The notes: generated from the letters alone by a model not told the origin. 64,000 nt of DNA from Exiguobacterium sp. KRL4 (GCF_001870785.1 NZ_MOLV01000016.1:62001-126000); one strand, 5' to 3'. Counted from the first letter of the stretch, positions 37,230 to 46,332 are shown. A program made the numbers and translations.

Positions 37230-37254
37230 TGAATTACTATTCATTTTTATTATA
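37230..37254 (-). promoter_or_regulatory. lcfA -10 box and overlapping FadR operator
   Basis: A perfect TATAAT (minus strand 37254-37249) is followed two bases later by TGAATTACTATTCATTTT (37230-37247, plus-strand reading). That matches the FadR consensus at all but three defined positions. A repressor there would cover the transcription start. Confidence 0.65.
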
Positions 37255-37337
37255 CGTGTATTCCGCCTGTAGCGGCTAGTCTTGATTCAAAAAAGTTTTC
37301 AGTTTTTTCCAAGTTCAGGTCGCTCGATTCACGCACA

Positions 37338-37373
37338 AAAAAACCACTGCCGGTGATGACGACAATGGTTTTC
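37338..37373 (-). terminator. terminator of the YitT gene
   Basis: On the minus strand, AAAACCATTGTCG pairs fully (with wobbles) with CGGCAGTGGTTTT and is followed by a run of T, 13 bases after the stop. Confidence 0.75.
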
Positions 37374-37385
37374 CTGATCGGTCAC

Positions 37386-38279
37386 TTAACGTGATGGATA
37401 AGTGAATCCTTCACCGATCACTTCTCGTACTTTATGAATGACGACAAAGGCACGTGGATCTGCCGCCTCGACGATTTGTTTGAGCGGTGCAAGTTGGCGT
37501 TTATCGACGATCATATACAGCATATCGTTTTTTTGTTTCGTGAAGTGACCATGGCTATGAATGACCGTCGCACTGCGGCCTAATGTTTCCGTCAAGATCG
37601 TCGCAATCTCTTCTTGACGATGGCTGATGATCGTAACGGCTTCACGGACATTCAGTCCTTCGCTCACAAGATCAATCAAATAAGAGCCGATGATGATCGC
37701 AATCAACGTATACAGCATCGTCTCTTCTCCAAACAAGAATCCGGATGCGCCGACGACCGTGACATCGATGATGAACATCGATACGGCAATGCCTAAGTTC
37801 AAGTACTTGTTCATCAACCGCGCGATGATGACTCCCCCGCCGGTCGTGCCACCTGCTCGAATGACAAGGCCGATGCCAAGACCAATCAAAATCCCGGCAT
37901 AGATGGTCCCAATCAATCGATTATCTGACGTCGTCGCAAGTGATGACGTGGACGACAAGACAAATGATGTCGTCGCAACGGAGATGGCGGAATAGAGCAT
38001 CGTTTTCCGGCTTAAGAACTGATAGCCGATAATGAATAGGAGCGCATTCGAAATCAAAGAGACGAGACCCGTATCCCATCCATAGAGGTAGTAGAAAATG
38101 ACGGTGATCCCGATGAGTCCACCTTCTGATAAGTCATTCGGAATCGTAAAGTAATTGATGCCGAATGCTAAAATGGCCGAACCGATGATGATCCAAAAAA
38201 TATCTTTCCAAGAAATGAGTTGCATCGCTTCAAAAGCACGACGCCGTATTTCGTTTGTATTGGTCTTTTTTACATTCAC
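37386..38279 (-). CDS. YitT family membrane protein (DUF161/DUF2179)
   Basis: The 297-residue protein has about five to six N-terminal membrane helices (IFWIIIGSAILAFGINYF, GLIGITVIFYYLYGW, LLFIIGYQF and others) with the YitT segment IRAGGTTGGGVIIARLMNKY. A cytoplasmic C-terminal DUF2179 domain of about 80 residues follows (VHSHGHFTKQKNDMLYMIVDKRQL). Transport substrate is unknown. The GTG at 38279 follows AAAGGAGG, while 28 further open codons upstream overlap a terminator hairpin. Confidence 0.88.
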   Translation of the reverse strand: MNVKKTNTNEIRRRAFEAMQLISWKDIFWIIIGSAILAFGINYFTIPNDLSEGGLIGITVIFYYLYGWDTGLVSLISNALLFIIGYQFLSRKTMLYSAISVATTSFVLSSTSSLATTSDNRLIGTIYAGILIGLGIGLVIRAGGTTGGGVIIARLMNKYLNLGIAVSMFIIDVTVVGASGFLFGEETMLYTLIAIIIGSYLIDLVSEGLNVREAVTIISHRQEEIATILTETLGRSATVIHSHGHFTKQKNDMLYMIVDKRQLAPLKQIVEAADPRAFVVIHKVREVIGEGFTYPSR

Positions 38280-38319
38280 GTAGATGCCTCCTTTAACTTT
38301 CTTAATCCTCTCAATAAAA

Positions 38320-38350
38320 ATTCCGCACTGAATCGTTCTCAGTACGGAAT
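38320..38350 (-). terminator. terminator after mutS2/DUF350/small peptide genes
   Basis: On the minus strand, ATTCCGTACTGA pairs with TCAGTGCGGAAT (one G-U) and is followed by TTTTATTG. It lies 25 bases after the small-peptide stop and upstream of the YitT gene. Confidence 0.75.
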
Positions 38351-38374
38351 AATCACTTGGCACAGCCAGTTCTT

Positions 38375-38458
38375 TTAATTCATGAATATCCAGATTATAC
38401 CGACGACTAAAAAGGCAATCGATACACCGAACATGATTTTTGCTAATCGTTCTAACAC
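38375..38458 (-). CDS. putative 27-residue single-span membrane peptide
   Basis: A GTG start four bases after GGGGTGA gives the peptide MLERLAKIMFGVSIAFLV then VGIIWIFMN. It has a short charged N-terminus and one hydrophobic helix that fills the rest. It begins 4 bases after the DUF350 stop and ends just before the operon terminator, so it has the position of a translated last cistron. No homologue is recognised. Its hydrophobic composition and ribosome site favour a real gene, but a chance frame cannot be excluded. Confidence 0.5.
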   Translation of the reverse strand: MLERLAKIMFGVSIAFLVVGIIWIFMN

Positions 38459-38462
38459 GTGC

Positions 38463-38870
38463 TCACCCCACTAACGCTGAACCAATCACATAAGACATCC
38501 CAATCGATAACGAACAGGAAATGATTCCGACAGCGATATTTCCTTTTTCGATTTCCCGGTCGACCGGCAGATTCGGTGTCAGAAATTCGAAAATCCAGTA
38601 CGTCGAAATCAGCAGTAGAAATCCAAACGCACTCTCTAAGAAAATCGCTCCGACTCGTTGTTCACTTTGGACAGCAAAATGAACGATGTTCGCAAGACCA
38701 ATGATTTTCCCACCTGTCGCCAAGGCAACAGCAATGTTTCCACTCTTGATATGTTCCCAGTTTCGGTACCGCGTTGTCAACTCAAAAAGTGCCAGTCCCA
38801 TGATAATGAGTAGTCCGGCGACCGAATATAAAGCTGTCGTGTAGACATAGACGTTTTCAAAAATATTCAC
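38463..38870 (-). CDS. DUF350 membrane protein
   Basis: The 135-residue protein has four membrane helices arranged as an internal duplication, with the repeated DUF350 motif SGNIAVALATGG and KGNIAVGIISCS at the start of the second and fourth helices. Function is unknown in this family. It lies 10 bases after mutS2 and in front of the 27-residue peptide, all before a terminator. Confidence 0.88.
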   Translation of the reverse strand: MNIFENVYVYTTALYSVAGLLIIMGLALFELTTRYRNWEHIKSGNIAVALATGGKIIGLANIVHFAVQSEQRVGAIFLESAFGFLLLISTYWIFEFLTPNLPVDREIEKGNIAVGIISCSLSIGMSYVIGSALVG

Positions 38871-38880
38871 CTGACGCGCC

Positions 38881-41247
38881 TCATTTCAATTCGATGATTG
38901 TGACACCGTGTCCACCTTCACCTTGACCACCTAAACGATGTGTCTTCACATGACGGTTTCCACGCAGATACTCCTGAACTCCTTGACGCATCGCGCCTGT
39001 CCCTAGTCCATGAATGACACGAATCTGTTCATAGTTCGACAGTAATGCTTGGTCCATGAAGCGGTCTAGCTTCGCGAGCCCCTCCTCTACACGAACACCT
39101 CGTAAATCCAGTTCGGCCGATGCGGCTGATTGTTTAGTTACACTTGTGCCCCCGGATCGTTTTTTTATTTTCGAAGCCGATTTCACTTCGCCGATTTTTG
39201 CGAGATCACTTGGTTTGACGTTCACCTTCATGATGCCGACTTGGACCGTATACTCACCGTTTGAGTTTTGATTGATGATATAGCCTTTTTGATTAAACGT
39301 CGTGACTTTCACTTCTTCGCCTTTTGCAAAAACAGGTGCTTGATTCGATGCTGCCTTCACTTTTGCGATTCGTTGATCTTGCAAGGAAGGTTTCGCTTGT
39401 TCCAGCTGTTTACGTGCTTCAATCAGCTCGTGTTCCTTCACAGCACCCGCATCCCGCAACTCTTTTAAGCGTTTGATGACGGCTTCTGCTTCTTTTTGAG
39501 CCCGTTCGACAGCTCGAGCCGCTTTGTCTTCGGCCTTTGCTAAAATCTCGTTTTTCTCTTGATGAATTTCTGCTTGTTCCCGTTCGAATTCTTCTCGTTC
39601 CTGAACTAACCGTTTTTGTTCCTGAAGTAACTCCCGCTCCAGTGTCTCTGCTCGTTGTTTGGCTTCTTCCAGTCGACCAATCATCGTTTCGACCGATTGG
39701 GCCTCACTTCCGACTTGACCACGTGCCGCTTCGATGACCCGGTCATCTAAACCGAGTCGTTTCGAGATTTCAAAAGCGTTCGAGCGACCTGGAACACCAA
39801 TCAGCAAACGATAGGTCGGACTAAGTGATTCCACATCAAACTCCATCGAGGCATTGACGACACCTTCTCGGTTATAGCCATATGCTTTCAGTTCAGAATA
39901 ATGGGTCGTCGCAGCTACACGCGCGCCACGCCGTTTGACTTCATCCAAAATCGCAATCGCAAGCGCGGCTCCTTCTGTCGGATCCGTTCCTGCACCCAGC
40001 TCATCAAACAAGACCAGACTCATGAAATCAATTTTCCCCATCATCGAGACGATGTTCGTCATATGCGAACTAAACGTCGAAAGATTCTGTTCAATCGATT
40101 GTTCGTCCCCGATATCCGCATAAATAGCGTCAAAGACACTGAGTTCCGTCTCATCTGCTGCCGGAACATATAATCCAGATTGGACCATCAATTGAAGTAA
40201 ACCAATCGTCTTCAGGCTGACGGTTTTCCCTCCCGTGTTCGGTCCGGTAATGACGAGCGACGTAAATTCCCCACCTAGGGAAACCGTGATCGGAACGACT
40301 TCATCATCTGGAATGAACGGATGGCGCGCTTCTTTTAACACGACATGCCGATTTTCGTTTAATCGTGGTTCGACGGCACGGATCGTATGTCCGTACAATG
40401 CTTTCGCCATGATGAAATCCAGTTCTGCCAAGACATCGACGTTAATCCGCAACGAATCGCCAACCGATCCGACGAGTGCCGATAGTTGTGCTAAAATCCG
40501 TTCGATTTCGGCCCGTTCTTTGAGACGTGCTTCTTGTATTTCATTGTTGGCGGCAACGACAGCTTGCGGTTCGATGAACAGGGTGGCGCCAGATGCCGAT
40601 TGATCATGAACGATTCCGCCAAAAGCTTGCCGGTATTCCTGTTTTACAGGTACACAGTATCGGTCATTTCGCATCGTGACGATCGCATCGGATAACATCT
40701 TCGACTTGCTGCGTAATACCCCATCAATTTTCGAGCGGACTTGTCCTTCGAGTGAGCGTAACTGGCTCCGTAAAGCGCGTAGCTTATCGCTCGCTGAATC
40801 CTGGACCGTTCCTTGATCGTCAATCGCATGACGGATTCCCTGCTCGATTTCGACGAGTTTCGTAATCTGATCGATCCGACTATCGAGGGCTGGTAATCGG
40901 AGATCGGGATGGTCTTCATGCAGTCGTTCCTGAAAGGCTTTGACTTGTCGACCCGAATAGACGACATCCGCGACGGCAAGCAGTTCGCTCGTTGATAACA
41001 CAGAACCGATTTCAGCCCGCTTCACTTCACTGCGAACATCCGTCAGCCCACCAAACGGATACCGATCACGTAATCGATAAACGGTCGTCGCTTCTGTCGT
41101 CAAGGCTAATAACGACTTCACTTGTTCGAAGTCTTCTGCCGGCTCCATCTTCCGTACGAATTGTGCCCCAAGAGAACTTGCCGTCTGTTTGACAATTAAT
41201 TCTTTTAATTTATCGTATTCTAATACACGTAGTGCATTGGCATTCAT
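38881..41247 (-). CDS. mutS2: endonuclease MutS2 / ribosome-quality-control ATPase
   Basis: MutS2 was first linked to suppression of recombination and in Bacillus is also a ribosome-collision factor. The 788 residues have the MutS core and ATPase (Walker A GPNTGGKTVS, Walker B LVLFDELGAGTDP), a long glutamate/lysine-rich coiled coil (about 510-630), a KOW-like segment (KGEEVKVTTFNQKGYI) and the C-terminal Smr nuclease domain (LDLRGVRVEEG, IRVIHGLGTGAMRQGVQEYL). The ATG at 41247, ten bases after AAGGAG, is preferred to a GTG two codons earlier. It overlaps the polX end closely. Confidence 0.95.
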   Translation of the reverse strand: MNANALRVLEYDKLKELIVKQTASSLGAQFVRKMEPAEDFEQVKSLLALTTEATTVYRLRDRYPFGGLTDVRSEVKRAEIGSVLSTSELLAVADVVYSGRQVKAFQERLHEDHPDLRLPALDSRIDQITKLVEIEQGIRHAIDDQGTVQDSASDKLRALRSQLRSLEGQVRSKIDGVLRSKSKMLSDAIVTMRNDRYCVPVKQEYRQAFGGIVHDQSASGATLFIEPQAVVAANNEIQEARLKERAEIERILAQLSALVGSVGDSLRINVDVLAELDFIMAKALYGHTIRAVEPRLNENRHVVLKEARHPFIPDDEVVPITVSLGGEFTSLVITGPNTGGKTVSLKTIGLLQLMVQSGLYVPAADETELSVFDAIYADIGDEQSIEQNLSTFSSHMTNIVSMMGKIDFMSLVLFDELGAGTDPTEGAALAIAILDEVKRRGARVAATTHYSELKAYGYNREGVVNASMEFDVESLSPTYRLLIGVPGRSNAFEISKRLGLDDRVIEAARGQVGSEAQSVETMIGRLEEAKQRAETLERELLQEQKRLVQEREEFEREQAEIHQEKNEILAKAEDKAARAVERAQKEAEAVIKRLKELRDAGAVKEHELIEARKQLEQAKPSLQDQRIAKVKAASNQAPVFAKGEEVKVTTFNQKGYIINQNSNGEYTVQVGIMKVNVKPSDLAKIGEVKSASKIKKRSGGTSVTKQSAASAELDLRGVRVEEGLAKLDRFMDQALLSNYEQIRVIHGLGTGAMRQGVQEYLRGNRHVKTHRLGGQGEGGHGVTIIELK

Positions 41248-41249
41248 TT

Positions 41250-42965
41250 TCACTTCACTCCTTGACGTTTTCGCTCAAAGAACGCACGGGCTTCTTCTGC
41301 TGTCCACGTATTGATGACATCTGACGGTTCCAAATATGCTTTACGTGCATGTAGAACCCCAAGTTTCATATCTTCTAACATTTCTGGTTTATGCGTATCG
41401 GTATTGATCATAATTTTGACGCCCGCCGCCTTCGCTTTCACTAAAGACGATGCCGTTAAATCAAATCGTGCCGGATTCGCATTCATTTCAAGCGCTGTTC
41501 CCGTCTCAGCTGCTAGTTCGACAAGTCGATCGACGTTGACGGCATATCCTTCACGCCGTCCGATGATACGACCTGTCGGATGAGCAATCAAGGAGACATA
41601 CGGATTACGGCAGGCATTTTCAAGCCGTTGCATGATTTCTTCTTCTGTCTGATCAAACTTGGAATGAATCGAGGCAATGACATAGTCCATCTCTTGTAAA
41701 AACGTATCTTCGTAATCAAGTGAGCCGTCCGGTAAAATATCCATCTCGACGCCGCATAAAATCGTCATATCCGGATGTTTCTTACGCGCCGCTTCAATCT
41801 CAATCCGTTGTTTCCGGAGGCGTTCTTCCGTCAATCCATTCACAAACTTCATATATTTACTGTGATCGGTGATTGCCATCCAAGAATAACCCCGCGCCGC
41901 ACAGGCATCGACGAGTTCCTCAACGGACAACGTGCCGTCAGACCATGTCGTATGCATGTGGACATCCGCATGGATATCCGTTTCTTGAATCAACGTGCTT
42001 AAATCCGCCTCGAATTCTAGTCGTCCAGCCCGAAGTTCCGGTGGGATGAACGGTAAGTCATAGCGGGCAAATAATTCTTCTTCCGTCTTCGGCTGGAAAA
42101 GACCTTCTTTTGTCTCGACACCATACTCTGAAATGCTTTCCCCACGTTCTTTCGCGAGTTGCCGCATCCGGACATTATGATCTTTTGATCCTGTGAAATG
42201 ATGTAAGGTCGAGGCAAACGCTAAATCATCGACCAGTCGAAAATCAACAGCGATATAGGCGTCGTCCCGTTTGAGGACAATCGACACCTTCGTGTCTCCG
42301 GCAGCAATGATTTCATCAATGTGTTCCAGTTCCAGTAACTGTTCCTTCACTTCTTTCGGATGATCCGTTGAGATGATGAAATCAAGATCCTTACAGGTTT
42401 CTTCTGCCCGCCGGAAACTGCCACCGACTTCAAAACGGATGATGTATGCCATCTCTGCTAATGTCCGTTCAAGCTCGGCTACACTTTTTCGCATCACACC
42501 GTACGGTAAGCGTTCTGGTCGTGTCTCAAACGTTTCAAGCGCCTTACTGTATTTTTCAACGGTCTTTTTCCCGAAGCCTGGCATTGCTTCCACTGTACCA
42601 TCCGCTAGTTTCTCAGCGAAGGAATCCGCATCGATCACACCCACTTCATGTAACTTCGCTAACTTCTTCCCTCCGAGACCCGGGATTTTGAGTAAGGCAA
42701 TCAAACCTTCCGGAACTTGTTGTTCCAGTTCCGTCAAGGCTGTGCTCGTTCCGGTAGTCCGGAATTCTTCAAGGACCGTCGCCGTTCCTTTCCCGATTCC
42801 CTTCATCGCCGTGAAATCTTCAATCTCCATGAAGTCGACCTCTGCTGCTTCTAGTAAACTAGCCGCCTTTCGAAAAGCATTGATTTTAAACGGGTTTTCT
42901 CCTTTTACTTCGAGATATACGGAAATTCGTTCTAAATGTCGAATCGCATCTTGTGTCGTTCGCAT
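41250..42965 (-). CDS. polX: DNA polymerase/3'-5' exonuclease PolX
   Basis: The bacterial family X polymerase functions in base-excision and gap-filling repair. The 571 residues have a helix-hairpin-helix N-terminus (FTAMKGIGKGTATVLEEF, LLKIPGLGGKKLAKL), the pol X nucleotidyltransferase part (VGGSFRRAEETCKDLDFIIS) and a C-terminal PHP exonuclease domain starting HADVHMHTTWSDGTLS. The start MRTTQDAIRHL has AGGGGAG upstream. Neighbours mutS2, cvpA and zapA are as in Bacillus. Confidence 0.95.
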   Translation of the reverse strand: MRTTQDAIRHLERISVYLEVKGENPFKINAFRKAASLLEAAEVDFMEIEDFTAMKGIGKGTATVLEEFRTTGTSTALTELEQQVPEGLIALLKIPGLGGKKLAKLHEVGVIDADSFAEKLADGTVEAMPGFGKKTVEKYSKALETFETRPERLPYGVMRKSVAELERTLAEMAYIIRFEVGGSFRRAEETCKDLDFIISTDHPKEVKEQLLELEHIDEIIAAGDTKVSIVLKRDDAYIAVDFRLVDDLAFASTLHHFTGSKDHNVRMRQLAKERGESISEYGVETKEGLFQPKTEEELFARYDLPFIPPELRAGRLEFEADLSTLIQETDIHADVHMHTTWSDGTLSVEELVDACAARGYSWMAITDHSKYMKFVNGLTEERLRKQRIEIEAARKKHPDMTILCGVEMDILPDGSLDYEDTFLQEMDYVIASIHSKFDQTEEEIMQRLENACRNPYVSLIAHPTGRIIGRREGYAVNVDRLVELAAETGTALEMNANPARFDLTASSLVKAKAAGVKIMINTDTHKPEMLEDMKLGVLHARKAYLEPSDVINTWTAEEARAFFERKRQGVK

Positions 42966-42988
42966 GTTCAATTCTCCCCTCAAAAAAA

Positions 42989-43007
42989 GCTCCCAGGAAA
43001 CGGGAGC
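42989..43007 (-). terminator. terminator after zapA-cvpA
   Basis: GCTCCC pairs with GGGAGC around a 7-base loop and is followed by seven T on the minus strand. It lies between cvpA and polX, so it limits read-through into polX-mutS2. Confidence 0.75.
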
Positions 43008-43010
43008 ACG

Positions 43011-43559
43011 TTATTTTGTCAAACCGACTTTGTCCATCAACCATTCCGCGAGTAACGGTGTATGCTGAATCATGAACGAGGCTAAGCTTGAATTGGCAAT
43101 GGCGTCTTGAATCGATTGAACCGGTGCAAAGGCTGCCAAGAACAAAATCAAGAAGATGAAGATATACATCTCGATGAATCCAAATACACCACCTAACAAT
43201 CCTTTTAACTGCTTGAGGATTGGAATGTTCGTCAATGAATCAAACATCGATAAAATGATCGACAACACGATTTTCGTAACGAAAAATAAGACGATGAACC
43301 AAAAGGCTTTATAAAAGACTTCATCTAATCCAGTCGAACTTGGAATGGAAAACATCGTCAAATCGATTCCGGCATCATCGAGTGTCGATGGATATGGAAT
43401 CCACAGTTTAAATTTTTCGGCCAATTCATCGTAAAACGATAAGGCAATGATAAAGGAAATGATCAAACTCAATAGATGACCCGCTTGTAAGATTACACCT
43501 CGACGGACACCTGTCATCGTCCCTAACGCCAAAAACAATAAGATTACAAAAGAAATCAT
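43011..43559 (-). CDS. CvpA family membrane protein (YshB)
   Basis: The 182-residue protein has four membrane helices typical of the colicin V production protein family (MISFVILLFLALGTMTGVRRG, LLSLIISFIIALSFY, KAFWFIVLFFVTKIVLSIIL, FGFIEMYIFIFLILFLAAF). The exact role is unknown. It follows zapA by two bases in the Bacillus-like zapA-yshB-polX-mutS2 order. Confidence 0.9.
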   Translation of the reverse strand: MISFVILLFLALGTMTGVRRGVILQAGHLLSLIISFIIALSFYDELAEKFKLWIPYPSTLDDAGIDLTMFSIPSSTGLDEVFYKAFWFIVLFFVTKIVLSIILSMFDSLTNIPILKQLKGLLGGVFGFIEMYIFIFLILFLAAFAPVQSIQDAIANSSLASFMIQHTPLLAEWLMDKVGLTK

Positions 43560-43561
43560 GT

Positions 43562-43798
43562 TTAAATTTCACCCAAATTCTTTTTGATTTTCACATAATC
43601 ACTACCAATATTGAGAGCTGCTAAAACAGCAATTTGACGAACATCGAGTTGTGGTGCTTGGTCTCTGATTTCACGAATTTTCGTATCCACGAGGAGACCC
43701 ACTTCACGTACGTGTTCAGGCGACTCCGTTCCGACAATCGTATAATCATTTCCTGCGATATGAATCGTCGTCCGGTTCAACCCTTCTGAATCAGCCAT
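43562..43798 (-). CDS. zapA: cell division protein ZapA
   Basis: ZapA bundles FtsZ filaments at midcell. The 78 residues contain the short beta-hairpin TTIHIAGNDYTIVG and a helical C-terminus (RQIAVLAALNIGSDYVKIKKNL), matching Gram-positive ZapA. The ATG at 43798 lies after GAGGAGG. It is divergent from rnhC. Confidence 0.9.
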   Translation of the reverse strand: MADSEGLNRTTIHIAGNDYTIVGTESPEHVREVGLLVDTKIREIRDQAPQLDVRQIAVLAALNIGSDYVKIKKNLGEI

Positions 43799-43916
43799 TT
43801 TTCTGTCCTCCTCACACTTTGCTTCTTTCATATAGTACCATCATTTTTGAAATAGGAAAAGAAGTCCACCATCCGTCTTAAGGATGGTATGCTTATTTCG
43901 AAAGGGTGATCATCGT

Positions 43917-44837
43917 ATGGGAACGGTCGTATTAAAGTTAACAAAAGAAAAACAAGAAGCAGTTATTTCAGATTTTGAAGGTCAACATATTCCGCCCCCT
44001 CCGTATGCACGATTTGCTGCCCGGACATCAGGTTGTATCCTGACAGTCTATAATTCCGGCAAAGTCATGTTTCAAGGACAAGAAGCAGAATCCATTGCCG
44101 CCCGTTACGGTTCTCCTGTCGCTAAAAAGGCAAGCACGACAACCAGCGCATCCTTACCCGAAGGGTTTTCGGACTGGTCCGTCGTCGGGAGTGATGAAGT
44201 CGGCAAAGGCGATTTTTTTGGTCCGTTAGTAGTCGTCGCCGCGTATGTTGAGCACGAAAAGATCGATCTTGTGCGTGAACTCGGAGTGCGTGACTCGAAA
44301 AACGTCTCAGATCCGGAGATTCGAAAGATTGCCCGCGACCTTCATGCTGTCATTCCTTATGAGTATCGTATTCTGCATAATCCCGATTACAATCGGATGC
44401 AACGAACGATGACGCAAGGAAAAATGACAGCCTTGCTGCACAATGCCGCGCTTAACGGACTTCTAGAGAAATTAACATCTCCTCCGCAAGCGATTTTAAT
44501 TGATCAATTCGCTGAAAAAAACATCTACTATAAGCACTTGTCTGGAGAAGCGAAACAAGTGACAGAGAATGTCTATTTCTCGACAAAAGCCGAAGGATTG
44601 CATGTCGCTGTCGCTGCCGCCTCCATTTTAGCGCGTGCCATATTTCTTAAAGAAATGGATCAATTGAGCCAACAAGCAGGGACCGAGATTCCAAAGGGAG
44701 CCGGCGCCAAAGTCGATCAAGTGGCTGCTTCACTGCTATTACGGTATGGACCAACACGTTTACAAGATTGGACGAAATTTCATTTTGCCAATACGAAAAA
44801 GGCCCTGACGTTAGCCGAGAAACGAAACCGACCATGA
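43917..44837 (+). CDS. rnhC: ribonuclease HIII
   Basis: RNase HIII removes RNA from RNA/DNA hybrids. The 306 residues have an N-terminal TBP-like substrate-binding domain (about 1-85) and the catalytic RNase H domain with VGSDEVGKGDFFGPLVV (Asp and Glu catalytic), LGVRDSKNVSD and ILIDQFAEKN, plus AVAAASILARA. The ATG at 43917 follows AAAGGGTGAT; an 11-codon longer frame has weaker support. Confidence 0.95.
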   Translation: MGTVVLKLTKEKQEAVISDFEGQHIPPPPYARFAARTSGCILTVYNSGKVMFQGQEAESIAARYGSPVAKKASTTTSASLPEGFSDWSVVGSDEVGKGDFFGPLVVVAAYVEHEKIDLVRELGVRDSKNVSDPEIRKIARDLHAVIPYEYRILHNPDYNRMQRTMTQGKMTALLHNAALNGLLEKLTSPPQAILIDQFAEKNIYYKHLSGEAKQVTENVYFSTKAEGLHVAVAAASILARAIFLKEMDQLSQQAGTEIPKGAGAKVDQVAASLLLRYGPTRLQDWTKFHFANTKKALTLAEKRNRP

Positions 44838-44860
44838 TCCTAAGTAGGATTGGTCGGTTT
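44827..44860 (+). terminator. terminator of rnhC (may serve murE as well)
   Basis: AACCGACCA pairs with TGGTCGGTT, with an inner ATCCTA/TAGGAT pairing, followed by TTTT on the plus strand. It lies between the convergent rnhC and murE. Confidence 0.75.
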
Positions 44861-44862
44861 TT

Positions 44863-46332
44863 TCACATCGCTGACTCTTGTCCGGACAAACGCTTTAAAG
44901 CTTCGATTAAAATTTTCGTTTCATCAAACGGGACATCTTCCATTCCGATCCGTTCGAACCGTTCATGCCCTTTTCCGACGATGACAACCCGTTTTCCGGC
45001 CAAGGCGATTTTAGCTGCAATCTGCAACGCTTCTTTCCGTGTTTCATGACACGTAATGATTTTTCGTGGTGGAATTTCTTTAATCAACTCTTTAATGATT
45101 TGTTGTGGTTCCTCTCGTCTCGTATCATGGACTGTCACGATGATACCCTCGCAGTACTGACTCGCAATTCGTCCCATGATACTTCGTTTCGAACGATCCC
45201 GTTCTCCTGCTGCACTCAACACGACATATAACGGTTCACCCGGAACAGACAAGGCCTTTAAGCATTTTTCAAGCCCATCCGGCGTATGGGCATAGTCGAT
45301 ATAAATTTCACACCCTTCGAACGGAATCCGCTCGAGTCTTCCTTTAGGTAAACGAAGTTCCGGAATGTGTCGAATCAGTTGGTACATGTTGACCTCACCC
45401 GTCTTCATCAACCCAATCGCAGCTGCTAAATTCGCTGCATTAAAACTACCTAATAAGGAGATTGGTACCTCGGTAGTCGTTCCGTCAATCCGGACGTTAA
45501 CGGTCTCTTCTTGCCATTCGATTACGATCGATGCTTTCGAAGTGATGTCTGTCGAATACCAGACGATTGGTACATCCCCACCCGCTCGTTGCATGACGTG
45601 ACTTGCCGGGTCCTCTTCATTCAGAACAAGTCCTTTTCCAGCATCTGTCGCGACTTTCTGAAACAATAATGCTTTCGCTTCTGCATAGTCTGCCATTGAT
45701 TCATGATAATCTAAATGATCGTGTGAAAGGTTCGTAAAGGCTGCGGCGTAAAACGATACGCCTTCGACTCGCCCTTCGACTAACGCATGGGAAGATACTT
45801 CTAGCATGCAATCTGTTACTCCTTGATCGACCATCTCATAAAGTAATCGGTGTAAAATGACGGCTTCCGGTGTCGTATTCGGAGTCTCGATGCGCTGACC
45901 ATCAATCAATGCACCAACCGTACTGATCATTCCTGTTCGTCGTCCCGCAGCACGAAATAGGTCGTAGGCGAGTTGCGTTGTCGTCGTTTTTCCGTTCGTC
46001 CCCGTAATGCCATAGACGCGCATTTTCTGACTCGGATGATCGTAAAAGAAATCTGCTACTTTGCCGGCAGCTGTTTTCGTATCTTCTATCAAGATAACGG
46101 GGATAGTCAATCCGTCTAACGGCTCTTCCGCTAAGATAGCCGCGGCTCCCTTATCTTCTGCTTCCCTTGCATAGCGATGACCATCGACGGTATACCCTCG
46201 AACACAAATGAACAGACTACCTGACGTCACTTTCCGTGAGTCTGTTTCGATACTTGTAATTATTGGATTACTTTCCATCTGTAAGCTGAAAAGCGCTAGT
46301 AATGCTGATAGTGGTTTGTGATGACGATTCAT
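44863..46332 (-). CDS. murE: UDP-N-acetylmuramyl-tripeptide synthetase (MurE-type ligase)
   Basis: MurE adds the third amino acid to the peptidoglycan stem. The 489 residues have the Mur ligase P-loop GTNGKTTT (about 111), the STVGA and TTPEA segments, the HDHLDYHESM motif and KGRLERI. The substrate-selecting motif, DNPR in diaminopimelate ligases, reads HDTR here (about 402-405, followed by REEP). It is not in a mur/dcw cluster. The ATG at 46332 follows GGGAAG; the amino acid added is not certain. Confidence 0.9.
   Translation of the reverse strand: MNRHHKPLSALLALFSLQMESNPIITSIETDSRKVTSGSLFICVRGYTVDGHRYAREAEDKGAAAILAEEPLDGLTIPVILIEDTKTAAGKVADFFYDHPSQKMRVYGITGTNGKTTTTQLAYDLFRAAGRRTGMISTVGALIDGQRIETPNTTPEAVILHRLLYEMVDQGVTDCMLEVSSHALVEGRVEGVSFYAAAFTNLSHDHLDYHESMADYAEAKALLFQKVATDAGKGLVLNEEDPASHVMQRAGGDVPIVWYSTDITSKASIVIEWQEETVNVRIDGTTTEVPISLLGSFNAANLAAAIGLMKTGEVNMYQLIRHIPELRLPKGRLERIPFEGCEIYIDYAHTPDGLEKCLKALSVPGEPLYVVLSAAGERDRSKRSIMGRIASQYCEGIIVTVHDTRREEPQQIIKELIKEIPPRKIITCHETRKEALQIAAKIALAGKRVVIVGKGHERFERIGMEDVPFDETKILIEALKRLSGQESAM

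Noticed and set aside
42373-43068. 231-codon plus-strand frame opposite polX and cvpA
   Set aside because: It is an antisense shadow of two well-supported genes, crosses their boundary and a terminator, has no ribosome site, and shows low-complexity Ser/Lys-rich translation.
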